The translations under genes were made by a program, and so were the position numbers. The notes under the pieces were generated by a model that ran no database searches, had not been told where the DNA came from, and saw only the letters and a list, made by a program, of their open reading frames with translations. DNA of 64,000 nt from Oxyruncus cristatus. Lineage: Eukaryota; Chordata; Aves; Passeriformes; Cotingidae. Positions 14,653-25,036 of the stretch are shown here, in pieces; within the stretch, counting starts at the first letter, position 1; each line of letters starts with the position of its first letter. The DNA lies in contig VXAY01005976.1 in assembly GCA_013399855.1 (NCBI GenBank), forward strand, positions 144,444 to 208,443, in the 5' to 3' direction.

Positions 14653-15003
14653 GGGGGCCGGGAGCCGCGGGCAGGGGGCCGGGAGCCGCGGGCAGGGGGC
14701 CGGGAGCCGCGGGCAGGGGGCCGGGAGCCGCGGGCAGGGGGCCGGGAGCCGCGGGCAGGGGGCCGGGAGCCGCGGGCAGGGGGCCGGGAGCCGCGGGCAG
14801 GGGGCCGGGAGCCGCGGGCAGGGGGCCGGGAGCCGCGGGCAGGGGGCCGGGAGCCGCGGGCAGGGGGCCGGGAGCCGCGGGCAGGGGGCCGGGAGCCGCG
14901 GGCAGGGGGCCGGGAGCCGCGGGCAGGGGGCCGGGAGCCGCGGGCAGGGGGCCGGGAGCCGCGGGCAGGGGGCCGGGAGCCGCGGGCAGGGGGCCGGGAG
15001 CCG
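14653..15003 (+). repeat. 21-bp GC-rich tandem array, about 16 identical copies, G-quadruplex-forming
   Basis: The repeat unit consists of GGGGGCC followed by GGGAGCCGCGGGCA. Sixteen full units start at 14660 and every 21 bp after that, with partial units at both ends; I saw no mismatch between copies. Each unit joined to the next gives four G runs of three or more with loops of 2, 6 and 2 bases, a canonical intramolecular G-quadruplex motif on the plus strand. Because 21 is divisible by three and the unit lacks stops, long open frames exist in several frames on both strands. They are by-products and not genes. Confidence 0.95.
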
Positions 15004-18000
15004 AGCTCCACCACCGCCCCAGGACACCGCTCGGAAGCTCGAGCCGAGCCTCCCTGCCCCGAAGCAGCCGCGGTGAATGGCCAGAGGGCCGGCTCCGGGC
15101 CGCACCCCGGGATATTTCGAAGCAAAACGCTGAAAAGGCAGCTGGGGGCGAAGGAAGGCGGACCCCTCGGCGAAGACCTGAGCAGCCAAAGACAGCGTTA
15201 ATTTTTCCCCAATTCACAAGATCCGAAGCGTGCTTGGAGCAAACAGACCCTGCCCAGAGATGTAACTACACCGCTGAGCACAGCACTGACATGTCTGGGC
15301 AAGGGCGGCTCTAAACCGTCACAAGAATTAGGGGACCAAGTTTTGGAAATGCTCAGCATCTTAGGAAAACACAGATATCTGTGACACTGAAATGGAGATT
15401 GAACTCCTAAGAAAACCTGACTGTGATGGGGAGCACAAGCCCTTTGTGACAAGTCCCATCCATCAGATCTGTTCTGATATCCTCTGGGGCAAGTCCTGGG
15501 TCAGCCGAGCATCCCCAGCTGCTCTCAGCCTCCACTGGCGCTGAGAACAGCCAGCACATTGCAAGTTCACATCCATATTATGAAAGAAAAAGCAATATAT
15601 AGGATACACTGAATACTATTACAAGCGAATTCTATTTATCAAAGTAAAGATGTGGTGGTTTATTCCTAAAAAACTCCTGCAGTTATTTCCAATTTTCCCC
15701 TCATACTAGTTCCTTTCAAGCACTAAACAACAACAACAGCAAAAACAACAAAATCCAACAACCAAACCTGACAGACACTCTACCCACAAATATGATCTAC
15801 ATACCATATCTCTACCATCAGTACTTTTGTCTGCGACTGGTACTGCAAGAACAGCTGCACAAGGCAGGCCTACCCAGAGCTTGGCCAACAGCCCATCTTT
15901 CAAAGAAATCAAAATGCTGCTCAATAATGGGAGTCCTGACATACACAGGAAACACAGATACTGAATGACACCAGGGATCAGTTTCCATTATGTGGATGAT
16001 TAACAATCATCTTAAGTCTTGGTTTCATCAAGAGGGTTAAAAACAAATTTAGAAATAATAAACAAATGTGTCTCCCAGGCTCAAACCAGATTAATTCTTG
16101 TGTTTTATTTTCAGGCTAGCTAGGTGTGAATCCATTGTTTCAAATAAAATACCTGGAGATCCTTCATTATGATAGAAAGAATCTTGCTAATGTGTCAGTG
16201 TAACAGGGTGAATTAGTTGTCAGTCACAGGTTTTCCATTGTTCTTCCTCTGACACTTTATGGATGAAGTGAAAAGTTTTCATATAGCTGTCTGTATTTGG
16301 ATGACATTAAACAACTCCTGTCTACTTCTGTCTTATGACATGCCAAGTACAAAACGTTTTGTTTAATGAATAAGCCATCTAAGTTCTACAAAAAGGGATC
16401 AGTGATAGCACATTCTTTTTCTAAGAAGTCATCTTACAACCTCTTAGGTCTTGCATCTTCTTACGATGGGCACTTGCCCTTTCAAAGGTACAAACACGCT
16501 CCAACTGCTGTTGAAATGCACTTCCCAGACAAAGATATTTTCCTCTATTACAGACTAAAGAGTGACTTCTGCTTTTCTTCAGCAGGACTTACTCAAGGGG
16601 TTACATTAGCCAAGAGTGCCCGTTGGGCTGATAAATCCTGAAGCTGAGCATTTATTATTTCATCACCTGCTTTCTGTTTCTGTAACCACAAAAGGGAATA
16701 GTGTACCAGGGTCCCAGTGCAGCATGGGTGCAAGCCTGGAGTAATTATAAAATGTAGTCACTGAGTCAGAGCAAACACACCTGAAATCTGAGTGCTGCAG
16801 AAGAGTCAGGGCTGGAAGAACCAATCTGTTATTTTTGTCAGTGGCATGAAACTAAGAACATGATAGGGAGAATGATGTCAGGCAAAAGACTTCCAGCCCA
16901 GGTCCCCAGTGAAAGGTAAGGCACGAATTTTAAAATATGCCTACCAAAGTCATGGATAAGAGGTTATTGTTTATGGAGCTTGCCCTTCAAACAGGGGGAA
17001 AAGAAAAAGGAGTAACAACAAGCATGACTTCTAGCATGGTGATTAGGTTATGAACTACAACAGACACGTGGCTAAATCTTTAGGCAACTGCTGGTCATCT
17101 GAACATTTTACATTACTTTCCCTTCCTCTTCAGTAAGAAAGGTTTGAATTAATGAATTAATGAATTTCATATCTATTAAGCAGATTAGCTGGTTTCTCCC
17201 CTGGCATGAAGTTTGACTCATTCCTTTGCACGTTGTTGAACTGCCAATAAAACCTTGCAAACACTCCTTTTCTTTATAGTGAGAATGGGAACAAATGACT
17301 CAAGGTGTGACACACATGATTCTTTCAACTCACTAGTCAAGTGACAGGACTTACTTGCCAGGCATAACTTTTCTTCACATCCTACTCTCACCACACAGCA
17401 AATCAATTAGTGTAACTTGCGCTCAAATTGGAATCCCTGCTCAAGAGAAAAAGTGGGAAGATGCCACAGAATGATCTCAGATTTGCAGGGCCCAGGTAGC
17501 TGACAGTCCCTCCAGAAGGCTGAGATCTAAAGAAGTTACTCACACTCTACTTCTTCCATTAATGCTAAAGATTTTATGAGCACCAAGTACACAAGTAGCA
17601 GGGAAAATAAATCTACAGGATGTGTATATCATGCACAGTAGGGGACCCCAAAGGGTTAGGAATATCACATCCAAATCAAAACCCAGAGGAGCAAAAGCTT
17701 TTTTTAACCACGCTAAACCAATTTTTTTTGTTGTGAGGATACTTGGTGAGGTCACAGTTCATGCCACAGAACTACAGCCTTCCAGGAACGCATCTGAGAT
17801 GTAGCTGTCAATCCCTCCCCTCTTACTTTACAGTATTAAGATCTAACGTAAGCCAAAAGCTGCTAGAAAAAAAACACCACACACACAAAAAAACCAAACA
17901 GTGGAAAAAAAAATAATACAAGGAATGCCAAGCCCTCCCCTGATATGCAATACTTGTCAGACCAGGCCAGCTCTGCGTTCCTTTCCTCGCTCCCTCCCAT

Positions 18001-21000
18001 TCTTTTAAGTGCAAACACAATGGCACTCTGCCAAAGCACTCTGGCTGTGATACATTCAGGCCCAGAGAATTTGTGTTAAGGATCGTTTCTCTCCGAACCA
18101 GAGGAGGGAAAGCTGATAATTAACCCAGGGCAGGTAGTCAGCACAGGGTTGTGTTGACTTTGCTGAACAACTTCAGTAAAGAAGCCTGAAAAGAAATGAA
18201 AACAAGCTGAGAGATCATAGATTTATGCTATTCCTGGACCATCCAGGCATGTTCCCCTTTCTGTTTAGGTGTCCCCAGCAAGGCTTTTGTGATCACCATG
18301 GTTTTGCTTACAGCTGGAATGGATCTTCCCTATAAATGCTGGCTTGAGCCAATTAACTGTCAACAATTTAATGAATCAAGTCATTACAGCCTTTAAGATT
18401 TAGCATTTCAGTATCCCTACCACACACTGAATCCTCTTAACTGGCTCAAGTCCCAGAGGGGTAAACACGTGCCAGCAAAGTCATTCTCAGGGGAATATAC
18501 ACAAGAGAAAAGGGTCTCTTTGACAGGTGGTTTTAACAAGAAGTTGCATCAGAATCTCAGAACGTGTTAATAGAGACTCAGTGCAGGAAATGTCAATTGT
18601 GCAGCAGATTAGGACAGCAAGAATACTGAAAAAGGTAAATTCTGCGGTGTTGTCAGCAGAAGTTAATTCCTACTTGTTTAATAATGCAAAATGACTGCAG
18701 ACAGCCTGTGAATGCCTCTCAAAAAAACCTGTTATCCATAACAGGATCAGGTATCAGAAACCCTCCCAGAAAGCCTCTAAAATGTCTTGTTCTCACTCCA
18801 TTCCCAGTTACCAAAGGGCAAAAAGAAGCCTGAAGAACAGTCCTGTGAAGCAGCATCTATTCCCAGCCATTTAAAAACGTAGAACTATGCACGGGTTACA
18901 GAAAGAAAGAGCAAAGCTTAGAGGAACACGAGAATTTAACGTGGCAACAAACATCACACAGGAACATTTCCAGCAAGGCCATCAGCAGTCAACAACTGTA
19001 TTTGCAGGCTATCACAAGGAAAAGAATCCATGTAAGAAAAAGTAAGAGGAACTTGACAGGTAGCTGCCATAATCTAAATCTGGAGTGCCAAATTTGATCT
19101 ACCTCAATTCAGGAGCTTTCCCTCTATAGGTTAGTGGGTAAAATCTTCTAAAGTGGTGCTGAAATTCAGTCTGTCTACTCGACACACGGGGAGATCACAC
19201 ACAGAGGAAATATTGGGCTAAGGAATGTCAGGGAGGTTAAGGTTCAGGTTCATATTTGTACCAATGTGTTAAACGTCTTTGCAGATATTTATAGGCGTGT
19301 GTAGATGTCAATATGCAAATCCAGCTGCATGGGGATGTAAATGTAGGCACATTTCCATTGCTTTGCATGTCAAATCCCTGCAGTACTCCTTGCCAATTTG
19401 AATGACAGCCCGACAAAGCAGTATTTGGAGTCTTCCTTTCCTTTTTATAGCAGTTCTGGAGCTAGAATCAATTTTTCTTTGTAAGAAAGAATAATTATGC
19501 AAGAGCTGTGTCTTGTACCTGGAAGGGGTGGCAAAAATGCAACTGCCTTTCCAGATGAAGTTTTAAAGCATATTTACGGTTCCTGGGAAACCCCAGATGA
19601 GCTCAGAGATTTGGTTCCCAGTGGAGCCTTGTGGAACAGAACATACCGATCTCATTAGTGTCTCTCACACTTGGCACCACCGTTCACAAGAAAAATGAGA
19701 CAGTAACGAGCCTGAATGCAAAGTGCAGCAACCTTTCTCCAACCTATAGCAGCCCTTTGATGTGACAGATCACAAAAAGCAGGCGCTGTCAAAAACTGAT
19801 GTATGGGAGAGTAAAAAAAGGGCCCCAAGGTCAGAGAGCTGTCCTTCAAAGGAAATCACTTTCCTTTTTCCTGTCCTAATTGGGGTGCATTAGCATCTTC
19901 TGAACTACTAAAATGTCAATTAGATGTTTTCAAGGATTTTTTTTTTTTAAAGAAAGCTTTTATTAAAAAAATGCTTTCTTGAATTTTCTGGCCACGTATA
20001 GAAGGTTTCTGGTCTGTATTAGCTTCACATGAACCTAAATTTTTACCCGTGGTAAACACTTGCCAAGCAGAGAAGGTGGCTGAAAGAAGGGGGTAAATTT
20101 GATATAGTCCATGCATCATTCTCAAATAGCAAGCTTGAAATGACAATTCTGTAAACATCAGGAAGCTCTGAAACCTGTAGCCTGCCATGTTTTCAGTTTT
20201 GCTGGGAAAGAAATGTATCGAATGACTGATGTGTGCTGTAACACCGTAGACCAGGGTCCCCTCTGAAATCCACCTCAGGCAAACAAGTGTCACAAGTGAC
20301 ACTCGTTCTCTCCCAACACTAACACCAGTGCTGGCAGGGACCACTTGCCCTCATTCAGTTAAAACCTCTTTTCTGAGGATCTTCACTATCTACACAGAAA
20401 AGCTGCAAGCAGCTGTTTTAGAGAGAAAAAAAAAATCAAAAATAGTTCTTTTCACATAAACTACGTGACAAGCAAACAGCGAGGGACAAATGGACTAATG
20501 GTATGTGCTCTACCAGCACTAGGATGGAATGGAAGATACACAGGTATCACATCCAGCCAGGGCGATATTAACTCTGACAACTGGGCAGGAAGGTGGGTGA
20601 CATTTCACAGAAAAACTTATCAAAACAGATGGAGCTGAACAGCTTACTGGAGCTGAACACTGCTCATCCTAAACTGTGCCACGAGAGAATATAATGTTCA
20701 GGCCCTTCTATAGCTTTCACTGGTTACACCAAATTTCTTGCTATTTTTATTTCCCTATTTCATTTACTGGGTTTATAAACAACAGCCTGTGTTGTACAGC
20801 AGCTTCATTTCTAACGCTGGCAGAGTTCCGTTCTGGGATTAGCTACAGCTTTTGTCCAGGTAACCTGCAGAGTTCAGAGGCTCAACACTAAATGCTGAGG
20901 AGATAATTGAAACTCTTAATTTCTTTGAGTTCACCTCCTCTGTACTTCTGCACTGGCACCGTCTCCAACCTTGGACGTTCATCAACGCTGCAGGAACACG

Positions 21001-21796
21001 CAAAGGCAACACACTTTTGTTGTTTTGCCTGAAAACTCATGCCAAGTATTGAATTTCCCATTTTGTACATAAAAACAAATGGCCATTTCTGATGGAGCAA
21101 GGGATGACACAGCAGGCCATCCCTCACAGTCCTGCTGGCATCCTGGCTTCTCCCAGCCTCCCAAGAAATAACACACCCCACAGTCCCTGTGAGAAGTTAT
21201 AGCACCTGTCTTCTGCTTTGGGCCTTTGAGACATCCTGAGCTTGTCAGTAAAACACCCGGGATGTCTATAAATAGTAAGTTAGGTGATAATAGCATTGTT
21301 TTGGACAGGTTCCTGCTGTTGCCAAGGCAAATTCAATAGGTTTAGAGAGCTTTAGCCTTTATGTGGGGAAAAAGAAATGATCTGATGAAGCAGCCCGAGA
21401 AAACAAAGTACAGCTACACGTTACTTGTATTTCAAGGATAACTGATACTTCATATTGGAGCTGGCTGAGCTTGATATAAAAATCAATATATTTGTGAGAA
21501 ATGAGAATGGCTGAAGTATTCCCAATGCTTTTGGATGATGGGGGCATGGCACAGCCCAGTCACACATCCTGGCTGTCCCTGCTCTCTGATGTCCAGCATA
21601 AGACTCTTTTTGGTTCCTGTCCAGCCTGGCAGATTATAGCTGCTGTCACTGAAATAACATCAAGGAAGCACAGGAACATGATTAAACTAGACGGCCTTGG
21701 GGGAAGGCTTCAGAAAAGTGCTTGAACTGGGAGTTTGCAGGGACTGATTGACAGAACTGAGAGCAAGGATTTGGAATGACTTCTGGGCTCCATTGA

Positions 21797-21903
21797 GAAA
21801 GTAATTTCACCTGTCTGAACCTCAAATTTCCCATTTGCATACCAGTCCTACCATGCAATGCTCTTCCTGAGAGGTATAGGATCATGTAAGAAGCTTTTGA
21901 AAT
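21797..21903 (+). mobile_element. MIR-like SINE remnant
   Basis: The segment CACCTGTCTGAACCTCAAAT then TTCCCATTTGCAT resembles the MIR core (ACCTCTCTGAGCCTCAGTTTCCC). Weaker similarity to the MIR 3' part continues through the GAGAGGTATAGGATCATGTA stretch. It is old and heavily diverged. Recognition is from memory of the consensus. Confidence 0.5.
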
Positions 21904-22137
21904 TCTCTGAGAAATTGCATTTTTTAAGGTTATTTGGCTTGCAAACCTCAAAGGAGCAGAATCTGAAAATGCATTGATTTCCTACAGTCCTGGACCTTAA
22001 AAGAGTCCTAGTTTCTCATGAATATATATATTTCTCTATTTAGACATTTTACAATCATTTATTTGCTACACGGCTTCTTAAACTGGATGGCTTTACAAGT
22101 ACATCTATTAAAAATCAACATTTTTCAAGATTAGTGA

Positions 22138-22155
22138 CCTCCTCCTCCTCCTGTT
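22138..22155. repeat. Short CTC trinucleotide run
   Basis: Five or so CTC units in a row give a minor microsatellite in intronic DNA. Confidence 0.7.
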
Positions 22156-24269
22156 TTGCAGACTTTCCAGCTCTTTTTCATCTACAGAGACATTAAAAAC
22201 AACGCCAGAGCTCTGTAAGCTTGGTTTTAACATAAACCCAAACTGCTGCTGCAGGACAGCACATAGAAAAACATAACACTGTGGATAAGGAAGCTGAATA
22301 CAAGACATTTATTTCTCCCTGCATGTCATTTCGCCTCACTTGGGAGTTCAAAACTGCCAAGCAGCTACAAAGCCAAACATCAGAGCACAGATCTTCCAAC
22401 CAGAATCAGTCTCCAGTTCCACTGGCTCAGCTCCACTTGCCAAGCATGGATGCATGGGATTGGCCTCATCCCCCTTTAAAATTGCTTATGATTTACTGTG
22501 TCAGCTCCCAACGAGGCAGACGGGGGTAGTTCTGTCAACAAAAGGTTGGGACGAACAACTAAACCTCCACCAAGGGCAGCATACAAACAACTCTATTTAA
22601 GCAAGCAATCCTGAGGTCAATTATTTATTACCTGCAGCATCTGGAACATGTGCTGTTGCTCAAGGTCAACACACAAATGGTGGGCAGTCACACCCAAAGA
22701 AGAAAGAAACCTAACCTTCTTTTATTTCCATACCCTGTTGCCTTTAGTTGCTCTCACACAACACTATAATACCAACTGAGTACCACCAGAGTGCAGCTGG
22801 AACCAATATAATGTAATTTCAGTAAAATAATCAAATCACTCACTTGAATAACAGACAAAGAAAGCCCAACCTGAGAAGCACAAACAAGGGGGAGATGAGA
22901 TGCCTGCAGTGGAGACACGAAAGGCAAACACAGAACAGATGAAGGCCATCAAAGAACCCAAAGAACCCAGAGTGGTTTCAGGACAAAACACCAAGATTTA
23001 CACAGTTGGCTATGCACACAAACATCTGCATTCCCCAGCTACTGGAACATTCTCACTTGGATTAGCTCCACCATTGCATCTTGATCCCAATCAGACTATT
23101 TGGGATGCCATTTCAATAAAAAAAAAATACAGCAGCTGAAAATGTTCTTTTCTGCTTATGTTGCCTGGAACATGTTGTGCCCTGTGTCATACTGATCCTT
23201 AGCTCTCCTCTCAGCAACAATACACTGTACTTTAGGGTGCCTGTTGGTATTTTTTCCACAGTGTGACAATCCAAAGGCAGCATTCAGATTTTTTACCTCG
23301 CTCACTAATATCAAGCACCTTTCAGTGGGCACGACAGCGACACATTCTCGGGATACAGCTGGATTTCTAACCACCCTTTTGGGCTATGAAACCACTGTCA
23401 AAACAGAAATTTAAGATACAGATCTCTCCATACACATACCTGTAACAGGAACAGTTAAGGCACAGTTCTGTTTGGGTTAAAAACAAATTTTAGACGGGTA
23501 GCACAATAACATTCTTAGCATTTATGTACACAATACACATAGATCCACACTTGAACTCTCTTCATTTAGCACTGATATTCCCATTCATACTTCTACAAAT
23601 GCTGATGCAATATCTGACATTAGATCCAATGATGTAATTTAAACTGGCAAAGCAGTACCCAGATGTAACCTGACCGCCATAAACCATTTCACCCTTTGTA
23701 TGTAAAGGAGTCATCATCATAAATCTTATCCCTCCTCCAATCCCAGTTATTATAGCTGCATGCAGAAGAGGGCTCTCTATTCCAGCGCTGATATTTTTTA
23801 TCTGACAAATGTATTCCATTCTGGACTCCCTGCAGTGCTGTTTCCCTGGCTGCATTCCCAGAATCCCATGCTGCATCATCTGTACAGGTTTTTTTTCCCT
23901 GCTTTACTCCTCCCGAGCATCATGCCTCTTTTATTGGCTCGTGAATCTCAAATTCCTTTGGATACGACTCGTCACTATTAAATTTGAGGATTTACACACC
24001 GATTAACTGCAGAGCAGGATCTGTGTTTTGGTTGCTGGGAAGCATTTGTGCTGTTACAAAACCCATCATTTCCTTCCAGGGGTCTATAAAGTTGTTGGGG
24101 GGCGAGGGGGATCGGCTGGTTTTTTGTTTTGTTTCAACAGAAATCTCTTCCTGGTTAGTAACATTGTTCTGTCACGCAGCCAAAACCTGCCGAGGCTGTG
24201 ACAAATAGGGGAGGTCACGGTCAAATTTAATAAGATCTCACATTCCCTTGGAAATGCCACCAGGGAGCA

Positions 24270-24850
24270 GACAAAGGCAAGCGTTCGCTGAGCTCCCGGG
24301 GGGAAAAAGCAGAGCGTTTGCACTGAAGCCCTTGGTATGCAGATGGTGTCGCTGCCTTGGGAAACGGGCTTAGGTTTGAAAGCAACGGGAACAAGCTCCC
24401 GGGGCTGCGGCGGAGGGGAGAGCGCGCCCCGCGGCAGCTCAGGAGCACAAGCCCTACAGGAGGGCGCGCAGGGCTGGCGCTTTGTTCTCACGTCCGCTGC
24501 GTCCCAGGAACGGCGGGATAACCACTCCGCTCATTCAGCAGAGGGAGAAGAGAGGACGCTATTGACAGATGGTGAAAACCCAGGAAAGAAAGCCCTCCCC
24601 GCGTGATGTGCTCCCCGGGATGCGCTGGGCTGCGTGTCCGTGTGCCCCGACGGGACGGGCGCGGGCCACCGGCGCCACCGCCTGGCTGCTGCGGGGTGCC
24701 CTGACGGCTCCTGAAACCCGCAGCCTCTCCCTTTTTAACTTCGTTTTACGGGCTCGGGCGGTGTGGGATGCAGGGCACAGCGTGCGCCTATCACGGCGCG
24801 TAAGTTATGGCTGTGCTGCAGTGGGGTGACAGGGAACACGCGGCTGGGAT
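24270..24850. promoter_or_regulatory. CpG island just downstream of SPECC1 exon 2
   Basis: GC content and CpG frequency rise sharply over about 0.6 kb, next to coding exon 2 (24901-25036) on its transcript-downstream side. In vertebrates this suggests a promoter. A transcript starting here on the minus strand would skip the first 94 residues of SPECC1. On the minus strand GAC/GTGAGA near 24490 could act as a donor, but I found no convincing first exon. It may simply be a GC-rich exon flank. Confidence 0.45.
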
Positions 24851-24900
24851 CTCACGCACAGCACGCGGCACGGGCTGTCCTCCAGAACCTTTGCACCTAC

Positions 24901-25036
24901 CTGTGCAGGGCTTCAGTCGACTCTCAGCAAGCTCAGAAATGGCTCCTGTGGTGATGGTCTTCTTCAGCCTCAAAACTCCAGAAGCTGATGCCGCCCCGGG
25001 CTTTGTGAGAGTGTCCTCGCTGCTCGCCCGCTTCAA
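24901..25036 (-). CDS. SPECC1: SPECC1 (cytospin-B) second coding exon
   Basis: The exon lies between the acceptor TGTCTGTTGCAG (AG at 25038-25037) and the donor ACAG/GTAGGT (GT at 24900-24899). It is 136 bp: 45 whole codons plus the first base of a split glycine codon. The reading starts [14 protein letters not shown], continues through [20 protein letters not shown] and ends RLKPCTG. This matches the N-terminal region of human cytospin-B, which I recall as [14 protein letters not shown] followed by a closely similar stretch. It extends exon 1 in frame at phase 0, giving 94 codons plus one base so far. The segment is basic and serine/threonine-rich, comes before the coiled coils, and has no catalytic motif. 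SPECC1L shares the family architecture but not this N-terminus, so SPECC1 is the better call. Confidence 0.92.

Larger units (their letters stand above)
14070..15190. promoter_or_regulatory. Intragenic CpG island in the SPECC1 intron (possible alternative promoter)
   Basis: A stretch of about 1.1 kb is very GC-rich and dense in CpG, while the flanks are AT-rich. It lies inside the intron after SPECC1 exon 2, about 10 kb downstream in the transcript direction. Such islands usually mark promoters in vertebrates, so an alternative SPECC1 start or an antisense non-coding transcript is plausible. I could not fix its direction. On the plus strand CGCAG/GTACGG near 14137 would serve as a splice donor. 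On the minus strand I saw only a weak donor candidate near 13795. No recognisable protein start is present. The right half is taken up by the 21-bp array. Confidence 0.6.
1..24900 (-). other. SPECC1: SPECC1 intron after coding exon 2 (runs off left edge)
   Basis: This stretch follows the donor of the second SPECC1 coding exon and continues past the left edge. It is mostly AT-rich and broken by stops in all frames. No open stretch resembles the large coiled-coil exon that should come next in cytospin-B, whose reading would begin with the residues after the split glycine codon. Open frames of 60-140 codons are scattered on both strands and none resembles a known protein. What it does hold is listed separately: a CpG island with a 21-bp array, a second CpG island near exon 2, a MIR-like remnant, a small tandem duplication and one assembly gap. 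The intron assignment is inference from exon phase and absence of the next exon. Confidence 0.75.

Noticed and set aside
13926..15314. Very long open frames (240-399 codons) on both strands with repeating GSRPPAR, LPAAPGP or GAGSRGQ units
   Set aside because: They come from the stop-free 21-bp tandem array, whose length is a multiple of three. Open frames occur in several frames on both strands at once, with no conserved sequence outside the array.
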